From JAXMCK01 sp046349395 (lineage in GTDB: Bacteria; Pseudomonadota; Alphaproteobacteria; Geminicoccales; Geminicoccaceae): a stretch of DNA of 64,000 bases. Made by a program: the position numbers and the translations under genes. The stretch lies in assembly GCA_046349395.1 (NCBI GenBank), contig JAXMCK010000003.1:620001-684000 (forward strand), written 5' to 3'. Shown one piece after another: positions 1-7,581 of the stretch (the stretch's first letter is position 1; every line of letters begins with the position of its first letter). The notes below the pieces were generated by a model. It made no database searches. It saw only the letters and a program-made list of their open reading frames with translations, and was not told the origin of the DNA.

Positions 1-1352
1 ACGCCATCATGTCCTCGGCCGAGAGCCTCCTGCTCATGGTCGACGACATTCTCGACTACTCGCGGATCGAGGCCGGTGCCGTCGAGCTGCAGCCGGCTCC
101 CTTCCGCGTGGGCGACCTCGTGAGTTCGGCGATCCGTGTCGTCGAGACCCGAGCGCGGGAGAAACATCTCTCCGTGCAGACGCAGATCGGGGCCGCGGAC
201 GGTCGCGTCCTCCTCGCCGACCACGGCAAGATCCGCCGGGTGCTGCTCAGCCTGCTCGACAATGCCGTCAAGTTCACGGCCGAGGGGCGGATCATCGTCA
301 CGACCTCACTGGAGACGGACCCGTCGAGCGACGCGGCACGTCTGCTGATCACCGTGGCGGACACGGGTGTCGGTCTACCGCAAGAAAATGTCGACTGGCT
401 GTTCGAGCCGTTCGTGCAGGGAAGCGACCCCGTACATCAGGGCGGAGGCGCCGGGCTCGGGCTCGCCATTGCGCGACGGCTCACGGAGCTGACCGGAGGC
501 ATGCTGACGGGGACAAACCGACCCGGTGGCGGAAGTGCCTTCACGATCGACCTGCCGGTGCGCCTGCTCGGCGCATTGCCCGAACCCACGTCGGCGCCTG
601 TGCCAGCCTCGGGTCGGGTTCTGGTCGTGGACGACGATGAGGTGAGCCGCCTCGTCACGGCCGGCATGCTGAATGCTTCGGGATACGCCGTCGCCACCGC
701 CGCCTCGGTCGGCGACGCGCTGGCCGCACTCGGGGAGCAGGCGTTCGACGCTATTGTCCTCGACATGCATCTGCCCGACGCCAGCGGTCCGGAGATCGTC
801 CGCCGTATCCGGGGCTCATCCTCGTCCGAGCCCGCGAGCACGCCGCTGGTGGGGCTGACCGCTCACGTCGATGCCGACGAGAGGCGGCGCGTTTTGGCGG
901 AAGGTCTACACTCCATTCTGGTGAAGCCCTGCGAGGCCGACGATCTCGACAAGGCGATCCGGCGGGCGCGGGCGGCGCGGACCGCTGACATCCCCGACGC
1001 TCAACCCAGCACTGGTGCCGGCGATCCGTTCCTGGACGAGCGCCTCCTGCTGGCCCATCTCGATGCCCTGGGTCCGCCGGCCGTGACCGCGATCATCGAA
1101 GCCTTCGAGCGCACGGCCGACCGGACATCCACATCACTTTCCGCCCAGGGCGACCCGCGTGCGATGGCCGAGGCACTCCACCAGCTCAAAGGTGCGGCTG
1201 CCACTCTTGGACTGAAGGCGCTGCAGCGGACCTGCGCCGCGCTGGAGCAATCGCGGATCACGGATGCCTCGGTTCGGTTGGCGCGGCTCGATCATGTCCT
1301 GCGACCGACCAGAGAGGCGCTATCTGCCTTTCGCCGTGATCGTCTGACGTGA
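1..1352 (+). CDS. torS: TorS-like hybrid sensor histidine kinase, 3' part
   Basis: This is the C-terminal portion of a tripartite sensor kinase; the reading frame is open to the window edge, so the sensor region and the phospho-accepting helix lie upstream. What remains begins in the second HisKA helix and continues with a HATPase domain (N box LDNAVKF, G1 DTGVGLP, G2 GAGLGLAIA). A receiver follows (phosphorylated Asp in VLDMHLPD, Lys in LVKPC), then a C-terminal HPt module with the phospho-His in HQLKGAA. HATPase, REC and HPt in that order is the TorS/ArcB phosphorelay design. The gene ends 12 bp from the convergent torR end, and torCDA follow, so it probably reports TMAO availability to TorR. 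No TorT-like binding protein is in the window; it may lie upstream. Domain identity is firm and the TorS assignment rests on context. Confidence 0.88.
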   Translation, partial: AIMSSAESLLLMVDDILDYSRIEAGAVELQPAPFRVGDLVSSAIRVVETRAREKHLSVQTQIGAADGRVLLADHGKIRRVLLSLLDNAVKFTAEGRIIVTTSLETDPSSDAARLLITVADTGVGLPQENVDWLFEPFVQGSDPVHQGGGAGLGLAIARRLTELTGGMLTGTNRPGGGSAFTIDLPVRLLGALPEPTSAPVPASGRVLVVDDDEVSRLVTAGMLNASGYAVATAASVGDALAALGEQAFDAIVLDMHLPDASGPEIVRRIRGSSSSEPASTPLVGLTAHVDADERRRVLAEGLHSILVKPCEADDLDKAIRRARAARTADIPDAQPSTGAGDPFLDERLLLAHLDALGPPAVTAIIEAFERTADRTSTSLSAQGDPRAMAEALHQLKGAAATLGLKALQRTCAALEQSRITDASVRLARLDHVLRPTREALSAFRRDRLT

Positions 1353-1364
1353 GTCGCTGCCAGG

Positions 1365-2096
1365 TCAGCTGACGTTGCCGACCTCACGCTGCGGCGGGGG
1401 GCGGAAAACGTAACCTACCCCATGCACGGTCTGAATGAACCGCGGCCGTCGCGGGTCCTCTTCGATCTTTCGCCGAATCCGGCCGACCAGAGCGTCGATC
1501 GTCCGATCGGTGGGGCTGTCCAACCGGTGGCTGCTGCCGTCCAGGAGATTGTCGCGGGTCAGCACGCGGTTGGGCTGCGACACGAGGGCCGCCAGGATCT
1601 CGTACTCGGCTCTGGTCAGCGGGATCTCGACGTCGTCGACTCCCGTCAGCCGCCAGCTGTCGAGGTCGAGCTTCCAGTCGGCGAATCGTATCACCTTGTT
1701 GCCCGGTGCCGCGCGCGCCGCGACGGTGCAGCGGCGGAGAATGTTGCGGGCACGTGCCAGCATCTCGCGCGCGTTGAAGGGCTTCGTGATGTAGTCGTCG
1801 GCCCCGAGCTCCAGCGCCACGACCCGCTCCACCTCGTCATCCCGATGCGCCGTGATCACCATGATCCCGACATCGGTCTGGCCTCGCAGCTGGCGGAGCA
1901 GGGAGATCCCGTCCTCGCCGGGCAGCCGGACATCGAGCGTGATGAGGTCGGCAGGCTCCGCCGCCAGGGCGCAGCGGAGATCGCGCCCGCTCTCGACCGC
2001 CGTGACGCGGTAGCCTTCGCTCGCGAAATAGCCGCATATCAGGGCGCGACTCGTCGGCTCGTCCTCGACGACGACGACATGGTGCTGACGCTCGAT
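1365..2096 (-). CDS. torR: TorR-like OmpR-family response regulator
   Basis: This is a DNA-binding response regulator with an N-terminal receiver (HHVVVVEDEP acidic pocket, phospho-Asp in LITLDVRLPG, Thr in VITAH, Lys in YITKPF) and a C-terminal winged helix of the OmpR type (LTRAEYEILAAL, GRIRRKI, HGVGYVF). The receiver start resembles E. coli TorR closely. It lies between the torS end and divergent torC, so activation of torCDA is the expected job. The frame is open from an in-frame TGA at 2136-2138, yet no ATG, GTG or TTG occurs before the conserved receiver; the first in-frame ATG (1862) is inside the receiver. The start given is an ATC that follows a GGGAGG by 7 nt. The only nearby ATG (2080) is out of frame, beside a run of four GTC codons. 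A non-standard start or a one-base sequence error are both possible. Confidence 0.85.
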   Translation of the reverse strand: MERQHHVVVVEDEPTSRALICGYFASEGYRVTAVESGRDLRCALAAEPADLITLDVRLPGEDGISLLRQLRGQTDVGIMVITAHRDDEVERVVALELGADDYITKPFNAREMLARARNILRRCTVAARAAPGNKVIRFADWKLDLDSWRLTGVDDVEIPLTRAEYEILAALVSQPNRVLTRDNLLDGSSHRLDSPTDRTIDALVGRIRRKIEEDPRRPRFIQTVHGVGYVFRPPPQREVGNVS

Positions 2097-2155
2097 CGGC
2101 CCGCCTCCCGACCGGTTGTTCCTTGCTGCCGGGCCTCAGCTCGTTTGTGACGCTG

Positions 2156-2219
2156 CTGTTAGCATCCTGTTCGCAACTTTGTGAGGCCTATTATCTTGCA
2201 CCCGAAACGCTGTTCACAG
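2156..2219 (+). promoter_or_regulatory. Three tor-box-like direct repeats upstream of torC
   Basis: Three direct decamers match the E. coli tor box CTGTTCATAT at 7, 7 and 8 of 10 positions: CTGTTAGCAT (2156-2165), CTGTTCGCAA (2167-2176) and CTGTTCACAG (2210-2219). Start-to-start distances are 11 and 43 bp, close to whole helical turns, so TorR dimers would lie on one face of the DNA. A TATTAT that could serve as a -10 element lies between boxes 2 and 3 (2189-2194). All are in the torR/torC divergent gap and oriented toward torC. The assignment is by pattern only. Confidence 0.6.
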
Positions 2220-2291
2220 CGGTCCTGTAGGACGTGCCGCCAGCAGGGAAAACTCACCGACGAACGGTGAGATCGCGCGCGGCATGGTGGA

Positions 2292-3461
2292 ATGCTCGAT
2301 TCGTTCTGGCTTTGGATGCGGCAGTCGCGGCTCGGGGTGGTCGCGGCGACGTTGCTGCTCGTCGGCGGCCTCGGCGGTATCCTCTTCTGGGGTGCCTTCA
2401 ACACCGCCATGGAGAAGACCAACAGCATCGAGTTCTGCATCAGTTGTCACGAGATGCGGGACAACGTCTACGCCGAGTACGTTCAGACCATCCACTACAA
2501 GAATCCCGCTGGCGTCCGGGCGATCTGCTCCGACTGCCACGTGCCGAAGGACTGGATGCACAAGGTCGTGCGCAAGGTCCAGGCGACCAACGAGCTCTAT
2601 CACTGGGCCGTCGGCACGATCGACACGAAGGAGAAGTTCGAGGCGAAGCGGCTGGAGCTGGCGCGCCACGTCTGGGCGACGATGGAGGCGACGGACTCCC
2701 GCGAGTGCCGCAACTGCCACTCCTTCGACGCCATGGATTTCCACAATCAGCGGCCGAAAGCGGCGGAGACGATGCAGAAGGCCGCCACGGACGGCGGGAC
2801 CTGCATCAACTGCCACAAGGGTATCGCCCACAAGCTCCCGGACATGACCGCCGGCTACAAGGCGATGGCGAAGCAGCTTCTGGCCCAGGGAGAGAAGGAC
2901 GCCGCCACGGCCGACCGGCTGTTCGCGCTGAAGACGAAGCCTCTCTTCGCTGCCGCCGACGCGAACGGCGATCCGGTTGGCCGGCTCTTTCCGGCGACGC
3001 CGGTCAAGGTGCTGGCGCGCGAGAACGGCCTGCTCAAGGTGCAGATCGACGGCTGGCAGCAGGAACAGGCCGAGCGCGTGATGTACCAGCGCTTCGGGCA
3101 GCGCGTCTTCGCCGCCGCCCTCCAGCCGCCGCTGATCGAGGCGGTGAAGCTGGGCCAGGGCAAGAAGGATCCCGATTCGGACCTCACCTGGTCACCGGCG
3201 ACCCTCGAAGCCTGGACGACGCCCGATGCGCTCACGGCGGACGAGGCCGGCCTCTGGGCCTACGGGCAGGAGATGTTCGTCTCAAGCTGCTCGACCTGCC
3301 ATGCGCGGCCGGCACCCGACCACTACCTGGCCAATCAATGGATCGGCACGCTGAAGGCGATGTCGCGGTTCATCAGCCTCGACAAGGACGACTACGCATT
3401 GCTGCAGACATACCTGCAGCTCAACGCCAAGGACGCGACCCAACATGTCGACGGCAGTTGA
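2292..3461 (+). CDS. torC: TorC, pentaheme c-type cytochrome of the TMAO reductase chain
   Basis: TorC is a membrane-anchored periplasmic electron carrier that takes electrons from menaquinol and passes them to TorA. The N-terminus has one hydrophobic anchor (about residues 13-35), then the NapC/NirT module with four haem sites: CISCH (49-53), CSDCH (79-83), CRNCH (139-143) and CINCH (171-175). A C-terminal domain carries a fifth haem in CSTCH (333-337), the hallmark of TorC as opposed to NapC. The length of 389 aa fits the family. The start follows a GGTGG-type ribosome site. The end overlaps torD by 17 nt, so expression is coupled. Tor-box-like repeats lie just upstream. Confidence 0.95.
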   Translation: MLDSFWLWMRQSRLGVVAATLLLVGGLGGILFWGAFNTAMEKTNSIEFCISCHEMRDNVYAEYVQTIHYKNPAGVRAICSDCHVPKDWMHKVVRKVQATNELYHWAVGTIDTKEKFEAKRLELARHVWATMEATDSRECRNCHSFDAMDFHNQRPKAAETMQKAATDGGTCINCHKGIAHKLPDMTAGYKAMAKQLLAQGEKDAATADRLFALKTKPLFAAADANGDPVGRLFPATPVKVLARENGLLKVQIDGWQQEQAERVMYQRFGQRVFAAALQPPLIEAVKLGQGKKDPDSDLTWSPATLEAWTTPDALTADEAGLWAYGQEMFVSSCSTCHARPAPDHYLANQWIGTLKAMSRFISLDKDDYALLQTYLQLNAKDATQHVDGS

Positions 3462-4125
3462 GATCGACGGCCCCGCGGCCGCCGGACGGCTCGCCGCGTA
3501 CCGTCTCTTCGCGCGGCTATTCGCCTGGGAGCTGGACGGGCCGGCGCTGACCGCACTCGGCGACGGCGCCCTGCTGCAGATCCTGATGGAAGCGACCGAC
3601 GGCCAGCCGCCGCCGTCGCCGGGCCTGCTGATGGTGGAGCGCATGCTGGCGCAGGGCGACGGTGCGCTCGAAAGCGACCTGCGCGTCGCCTATGCCGGAC
3701 TGTTCCACGGCGGCCAGCCGGACTCGGCACCGCCCTACGAGTCGTACTACCGCGACGCCAAGGGTCGCCTCTTCGGCCAGTCGACGACGCAGATGGCCGA
3801 CCTCCTGCGTCAGCACGGATTGACGCCCGCAGCGCACGTCCGCGAGCCCTTGGACCATGTCGCCATCCAGCTTCAGCTCATGGCCGAGCTGGTCCTGAAG
3901 GCAGCGGTCGAGCAGCAACGCCAATTGCTCGACCAGCATCTCCTGGTCTGGATCCCGGCCTTCGCCCGCGCGTGCGAGCGCTGCGATCGCAGCCGGTTCT
4001 ACGCCGCCGCGGCCGATCTGCTGCGATGGTTCATCACCGAGGATGCCGCCTTTCTCGGGGAAGGGGCGTCGCCTCGCCATTCCATGACCCTATCCTCCCA
4101 CGACGAGAAGAGGACCTCACCATGA
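3445..4125 (+). CDS. torD: TorD-family molybdoenzyme chaperone
   Basis: TorD is a cytoplasmic chaperone that binds apo-TorA and its Tat leader, and helps cofactor loading before export. The 226-residue, all-helical, Ala/Leu-rich protein carries the family motifs PPYESYY (mid-protein) and EPLDHVAIQLQLM, the EPxDH block typical of TorD/DmsD. It overlaps torC by 17 nt at its start, and its stop overlaps the torA ATG as ATGA (4122-4125), so all three are one translation-coupled unit. The order here is C-D-A, whereas E. coli has C-A-D. I see no truncation. Confidence 0.92.
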   Translation: MSTAVEIDGPAAAGRLAAYRLFARLFAWELDGPALTALGDGALLQILMEATDGQPPPSPGLLMVERMLAQGDGALESDLRVAYAGLFHGGQPDSAPPYESYYRDAKGRLFGQSTTQMADLLRQHGLTPAAHVREPLDHVAIQLQLMAELVLKAAVEQQRQLLDQHLLVWIPAFARACERCDRSRFYAAAADLLRWFITEDAAFLGEGASPRHSMTLSSHDEKRTSP

Positions 4126-6584
4126 GCGCGTCTTCCTGGAACCCTGGTTTCGGCCTGTCGCGTCGCGACGCGGTTCGGGGCCTCTCCGCCGCGGTGGCGA
4201 TGGGGGCCCTCGCACCCTCGCTCTTCACCCGGGGTGCCTGGGCCCAGGGGGCGAGCGGCGAGATCATGAGCGGCTCGCACTGGGGTGCCTTCTGGGCCAA
4301 GGTCGAGGACGGTCGCTGGACCTCCATCCGACCCTGGGAGGAGGATCCGCACCCCAGCGACCAGCTGCCCGGCGTCATGGACTCGGTCTATTCGGCCAGC
4401 CGTATCAAGTATCCGATGGTGCGCCGCGCCTTCCTGGAAAAAGGTCCGGGTGCGTCGCCCGAGTTGCGCGGCCAGAACGACTTCGTCCGGGTCAGCTGGG
4501 ACGACGCCCTGAACCTCGTGGTCAAGGAGCTGCAGCGGGTCGACAAGGCCTATGGTCCGGTCGGCACCTTCGCCGGTTCCTATGGCTGGAAGAGTGCGGG
4601 CAAGCTGCACAATTGCCAGTCGCTCCTGCGGCGCATGCTCAATCTCAAGGGCGGCTTCGTGAACTCGTCGGGTGACTATTCGACGGGTGCGGCCCAGATC
4701 GTGATGCCGCACGTCGTCGGCACGCTCGAGGTTTACGAGCAGCAGACTGTGTGGCCCGTGGTCGTCGCCGACACCGAGGTGCTGGTCCTCTGGGGCAATG
4801 ATCCCGTCCGGACGAATCAGATCGGCTGGGTCATTCCGGATCATGGGGCCTATGCCGGCCTGGAGGCCTACAAGGCGACCGGCAAGCCGGTGATCTCGAT
4901 CAACCCGGTCCACACCGCCAGCGCCAAGATGATGAATGCGGAATGGATCCCCATCAAGCCGCACACCGACGTGGCGCTCATGCTGGGCGTCGCCCACACT
5001 TTGCAGACCGAAGGGCTGGTCGATAAGGAATTCGTCGGCACCTACACCACGGGCATGGACAAGTTCGTGCCCTACCTGATGGGCGAGGCGGACGGCACGC
5101 CGAAGACGGCCGAGTGGGCGGAAGCGATCTGCGGCGTGCCCGCAGCCACCATCAAGGACCTGGCGCACCGGTTCGCCAAGTCGCGGACCATGCTGACGGC
5201 GGGCTGGTCGATGCAGCGCCAGCACCATGGCGAGCAGGCGCACTGGATGCTGGTGACGCTGGCTTCCATGCTCGGCCAGATCGGCCTGCCCGGCGGCGGC
5301 TTCGGTCTCAGCTACCACTATGCCAGCGGCGGCTCGCCGAGTGCCGACAGCCCCGTGCTGCCGGGCATCACCGACGGCGGCAAGGCCGTCGAGGGTGCGG
5401 CGTGGCTCACGCAGAGCGGTGCCGCCTCGATCCCGGTCTCGCGCATCGTCCAGATGCTGGAGCAGCCGGGTCAGGAGTTCGACTTCAACGGCACCCGGGC
5501 CAAGTTCCCGGAGGTGAAGCTCGCCTACTGGGTCGGCGGCAATCCGTTCTCCCACCACCAGGACCGCAACCGTATGGTGAAGGCGTGGCAGAAGCTGGAG
5601 ACCGTGATCGTCCATGACTTCCAGTGGACGGCGACGGCCCGCCATGCCGACATCGTGCTGCCGGCGACCAGTTCCTACGAGCGCAACGACATCGAACAGG
5701 TCGGCGACTACTCGCTGAAGGCGATCGTCGCCATGAAGAAGGTGATCGATCCGGTCTTCGAGGCGCGCAGTGACTTCGACATCTTCTCGGCGATCGCGGA
5801 GAAGCTGGGCAAGGGCAAGGAGTTCACCGAAGGCAAGAGCGAGATGGACTGGATCCGCTCGTTCTACGCGGCGGGCCAGGAGCAGGCGAAGCAGCGCAAC
5901 ATTCCGATGCCCGAGTTCGACGAGTTCTGGGAGAAGGGCTCGGTCTCCTTCGCGATTCCGGACAGTGCGAAGAGCTTCGTGCGCTACGCCGAGTTCCGCG
6001 AGGATCCGGTCCTGAACCCGCTCGGCACGCCGTCGGGCCTGATCGAGATCTTCTCACGCAACATCGAGAAGATGAACTACGACGACTGTCCGCCGCACCC
6101 GACCTGGATGGAGCCGGTGGAGCGCGCCGGCACGGCAGGTGCCAAATATCCGCTGGAGCTCGTGGCTGCTCACCCGCAGATGCGCCTCCACTCGCAACTC
6201 TGCGGCACCAAGCTCCGCGAGACCTACGCGGTGGCGGGTCGCGAGCCCTGCATGATCAACACGGCGGATGCCGAAGCACGCGGCATCGCGTCGGGCGACC
6301 TCGTCCGCGTCTTCAACGACCGCGGTCAGATCCTGGCTGGGGCCGTGGTCAGCGACGACATCCGCCCGGGTGCCCTCGAGGTGTGCGAAGGCGGGTGGTA
6401 CTCGCCCGAATCGGGTGAGCCCGGCGCCCTCGACCTCTACGGCGACGTCAATTGCCTGACGATCGACGTCGGCTCGTCGAAGCTGGCCCAGGGCAATTCG
6501 GGCCATACCGGGCTCGTCGACGTCGAGAGGTTCACGGGCGACGCCCCGCTGCCTTACGTCTTCTCGGCACCGGGCGAGGCCTGA
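4122..6584 (+). CDS. torA: TorA, periplasmic TMAO reductase (Mo-bisMGD enzyme)
   Basis: This is the terminal reductase converting trimethylamine N-oxide (or a related N- or S-oxide) to the amine. The 820-residue protein starts at the ATG overlapping the torD stop; upstream in-frame codons belong to the torD overlap. A twin-arginine leader (LSRRDAV followed by an Ala-rich hydrophobic stretch ending AWAQG) directs folded export. The molybdopterin oxidoreductase body holds the serine that ligates molybdenum in GDYSTGA (Ser187), and the C-terminal MGD-binding domain is present. No iron-sulfur cysteine motif is seen at the N-terminus, as expected for the TorA/DorA/BisC group. Biotin-sulfoxide or DMSO reductase is an alternative, but the adjacent pentaheme TorC and TorS/TorR support TMAO. 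Confidence 0.94.
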   Translation: MSASSWNPGFGLSRRDAVRGLSAAVAMGALAPSLFTRGAWAQGASGEIMSGSHWGAFWAKVEDGRWTSIRPWEEDPHPSDQLPGVMDSVYSASRIKYPMVRRAFLEKGPGASPELRGQNDFVRVSWDDALNLVVKELQRVDKAYGPVGTFAGSYGWKSAGKLHNCQSLLRRMLNLKGGFVNSSGDYSTGAAQIVMPHVVGTLEVYEQQTVWPVVVADTEVLVLWGNDPVRTNQIGWVIPDHGAYAGLEAYKATGKPVISINPVHTASAKMMNAEWIPIKPHTDVALMLGVAHTLQTEGLVDKEFVGTYTTGMDKFVPYLMGEADGTPKTAEWAEAICGVPAATIKDLAHRFAKSRTMLTAGWSMQRQHHGEQAHWMLVTLASMLGQIGLPGGGFGLSYHYASGGSPSADSPVLPGITDGGKAVEGAAWLTQSGAASIPVSRIVQMLEQPGQEFDFNGTRAKFPEVKLAYWVGGNPFSHHQDRNRMVKAWQKLETVIVHDFQWTATARHADIVLPATSSYERNDIEQVGDYSLKAIVAMKKVIDPVFEARSDFDIFSAIAEKLGKGKEFTEGKSEMDWIRSFYAAGQEQAKQRNIPMPEFDEFWEKGSVSFAIPDSAKSFVRYAEFREDPVLNPLGTPSGLIEIFSRNIEKMNYDDCPPHPTWMEPVERAGTAGAKYPLELVAAHPQMRLHSQLCGTKLRETYAVAGREPCMINTADAEARGIASGDLVRVFNDRGQILAGAVVSDDIRPGALEVCEGGWYSPESGEPGALDLYGDVNCLTIDVGSSKLAQGNSGHTGLVDVERFTGDAPLPYVFSAPGEA

Positions 6585-6595
6585 GCCCACGGCGT

Positions 6596-6627
6596 GACAC
6601 CGGGCCGGCTGGCGATGGCCCGGTGTC
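6596..6627 (+). terminator. Stem-loop after torA
   Basis: An 11-bp perfect inverted repeat (GACACCGGGCC with GGCCCGGTGTC) surrounds a 10-nt loop 11 nt after the torA stop. It is followed by TCGT, not a long U tract, so it is either a weak intrinsic terminator or a 3'-end stabilising hairpin of the torCDA message. Confidence 0.65.
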
Positions 6628-6692
6628 TCGTCCCCGCGACGTACGGCCCGTTCGCATGTTGATCATGCGGCGAGCCGAACGAAGCGGGGACG

Positions 6693-7520
6693 TTGAATTT
6701 GCGCTTGATCGCCCAGATTTCCGATCTGCACTTCGGCCGGCACGATCCGGCGGTCGTCGAGGCCTTGTTGGCGAGCCTGAACGGCTCGCCGCTCGATCTC
6801 GTCATCGTCAGCGGCGACTTCACGCAGCGGGCGCGCACGGCCGAGTTCGAAGCAGCGCGAGCCTTCCTCGATCGACTGAACGCGAGAACGCTCGTGGTAC
6901 CCGGCAACCATGACGTCTCGCTGCACAATCCGCTGCGGCGATTGTTTCGGCCCCTGCGCCGCTATCGGCGTTATATCTCGGACGAGCGCGAGCCATTCTT
7001 CGCCGACGAGGAGATCGCGGTGCTGGGGCTCAGTACCGTCCGCCGCCTCACCGGCAAGAACGGTCGTGTCGGCTGGCGGCAGATGGACAGCATCCGTCGC
7101 ATGTTCGGCGGTGTGGCGACGGACCGTTTGAAGATCCTGGCGACGCACCATCCGCTGGCGATGCCGCCCGCGGCCGACCCGCAGGATCTGGTCGGGCGGG
7201 CGGAGGCGGCACTCAACGTGGCCGCGGAGTCGGGCGTGCATCTCCTTCTGTCGGGGCACTATCACCGCTCGTTCAGCGGCGAGGCGCCGGCACACGTGGC
7301 GCGCAAGCGATCGCTGCTCGTCGTCCATGCCGGCACCGCCGTCTCGACCCGCACGCGCGGTGGGGAGGTCAACAGCTACAACCAGATCCACTTCGAGCCG
7401 TCGCCCTGCCGGCTGGCCGTGCGGGTGATGGCCTGGGCCGACAAGCTGGGCTTCGTCGAGGCGCGCCGGGAAGGCTACGGACTGCAGGGCGGTCGCTGGC
7501 ATCGCGCCGACGAGGGTTGA
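6693..7520 (+). CDS. Calcineurin-like metallophosphoesterase
   Basis: This is a cytoplasmic two-metal phosphohydrolase of the 3',5'-cAMP phosphodiesterase/Icc-like type. All family blocks are in order: SDLHFG near the N-terminus, SGDFTQ, PGNHD, THHP and GHYHRS. There is no signal peptide. The 275-residue length matches single-domain members. The start is a TTG, preceded by a purine-rich GCGGGGAC; no ATG precedes the first motif in frame. The substrate cannot be read from sequence (cyclic nucleotides, phospholipids and nucleotides are all possible). It stands alone downstream of the torA hairpin and 61 bp before the GH13 gene, so it may be transcribed with that gene. Confidence 0.85.
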   Translation: MNLRLIAQISDLHFGRHDPAVVEALLASLNGSPLDLVIVSGDFTQRARTAEFEAARAFLDRLNARTLVVPGNHDVSLHNPLRRLFRPLRRYRRYISDEREPFFADEEIAVLGLSTVRRLTGKNGRVGWRQMDSIRRMFGGVATDRLKILATHHPLAMPPAADPQDLVGRAEAALNVAAESGVHLLLSGHYHRSFSGEAPAHVARKRSLLVVHAGTAVSTRTRGGEVNSYNQIHFEPSPCRLAVRVMAWADKLGFVEARREGYGLQGGRWHRADEG

Positions 7521-7581
7521 CAGGCGGGGCCGCCCGACCGGGAAATGGGTGGAGCGTATCTCCCCCGGGGAGCAGCCGCCC

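Noticed and set aside
1422..2150. Plus-strand 242-codon frame across torR
   Set aside because: It has no motifs; it mirrors the OmpR-type regulator on the minus strand.
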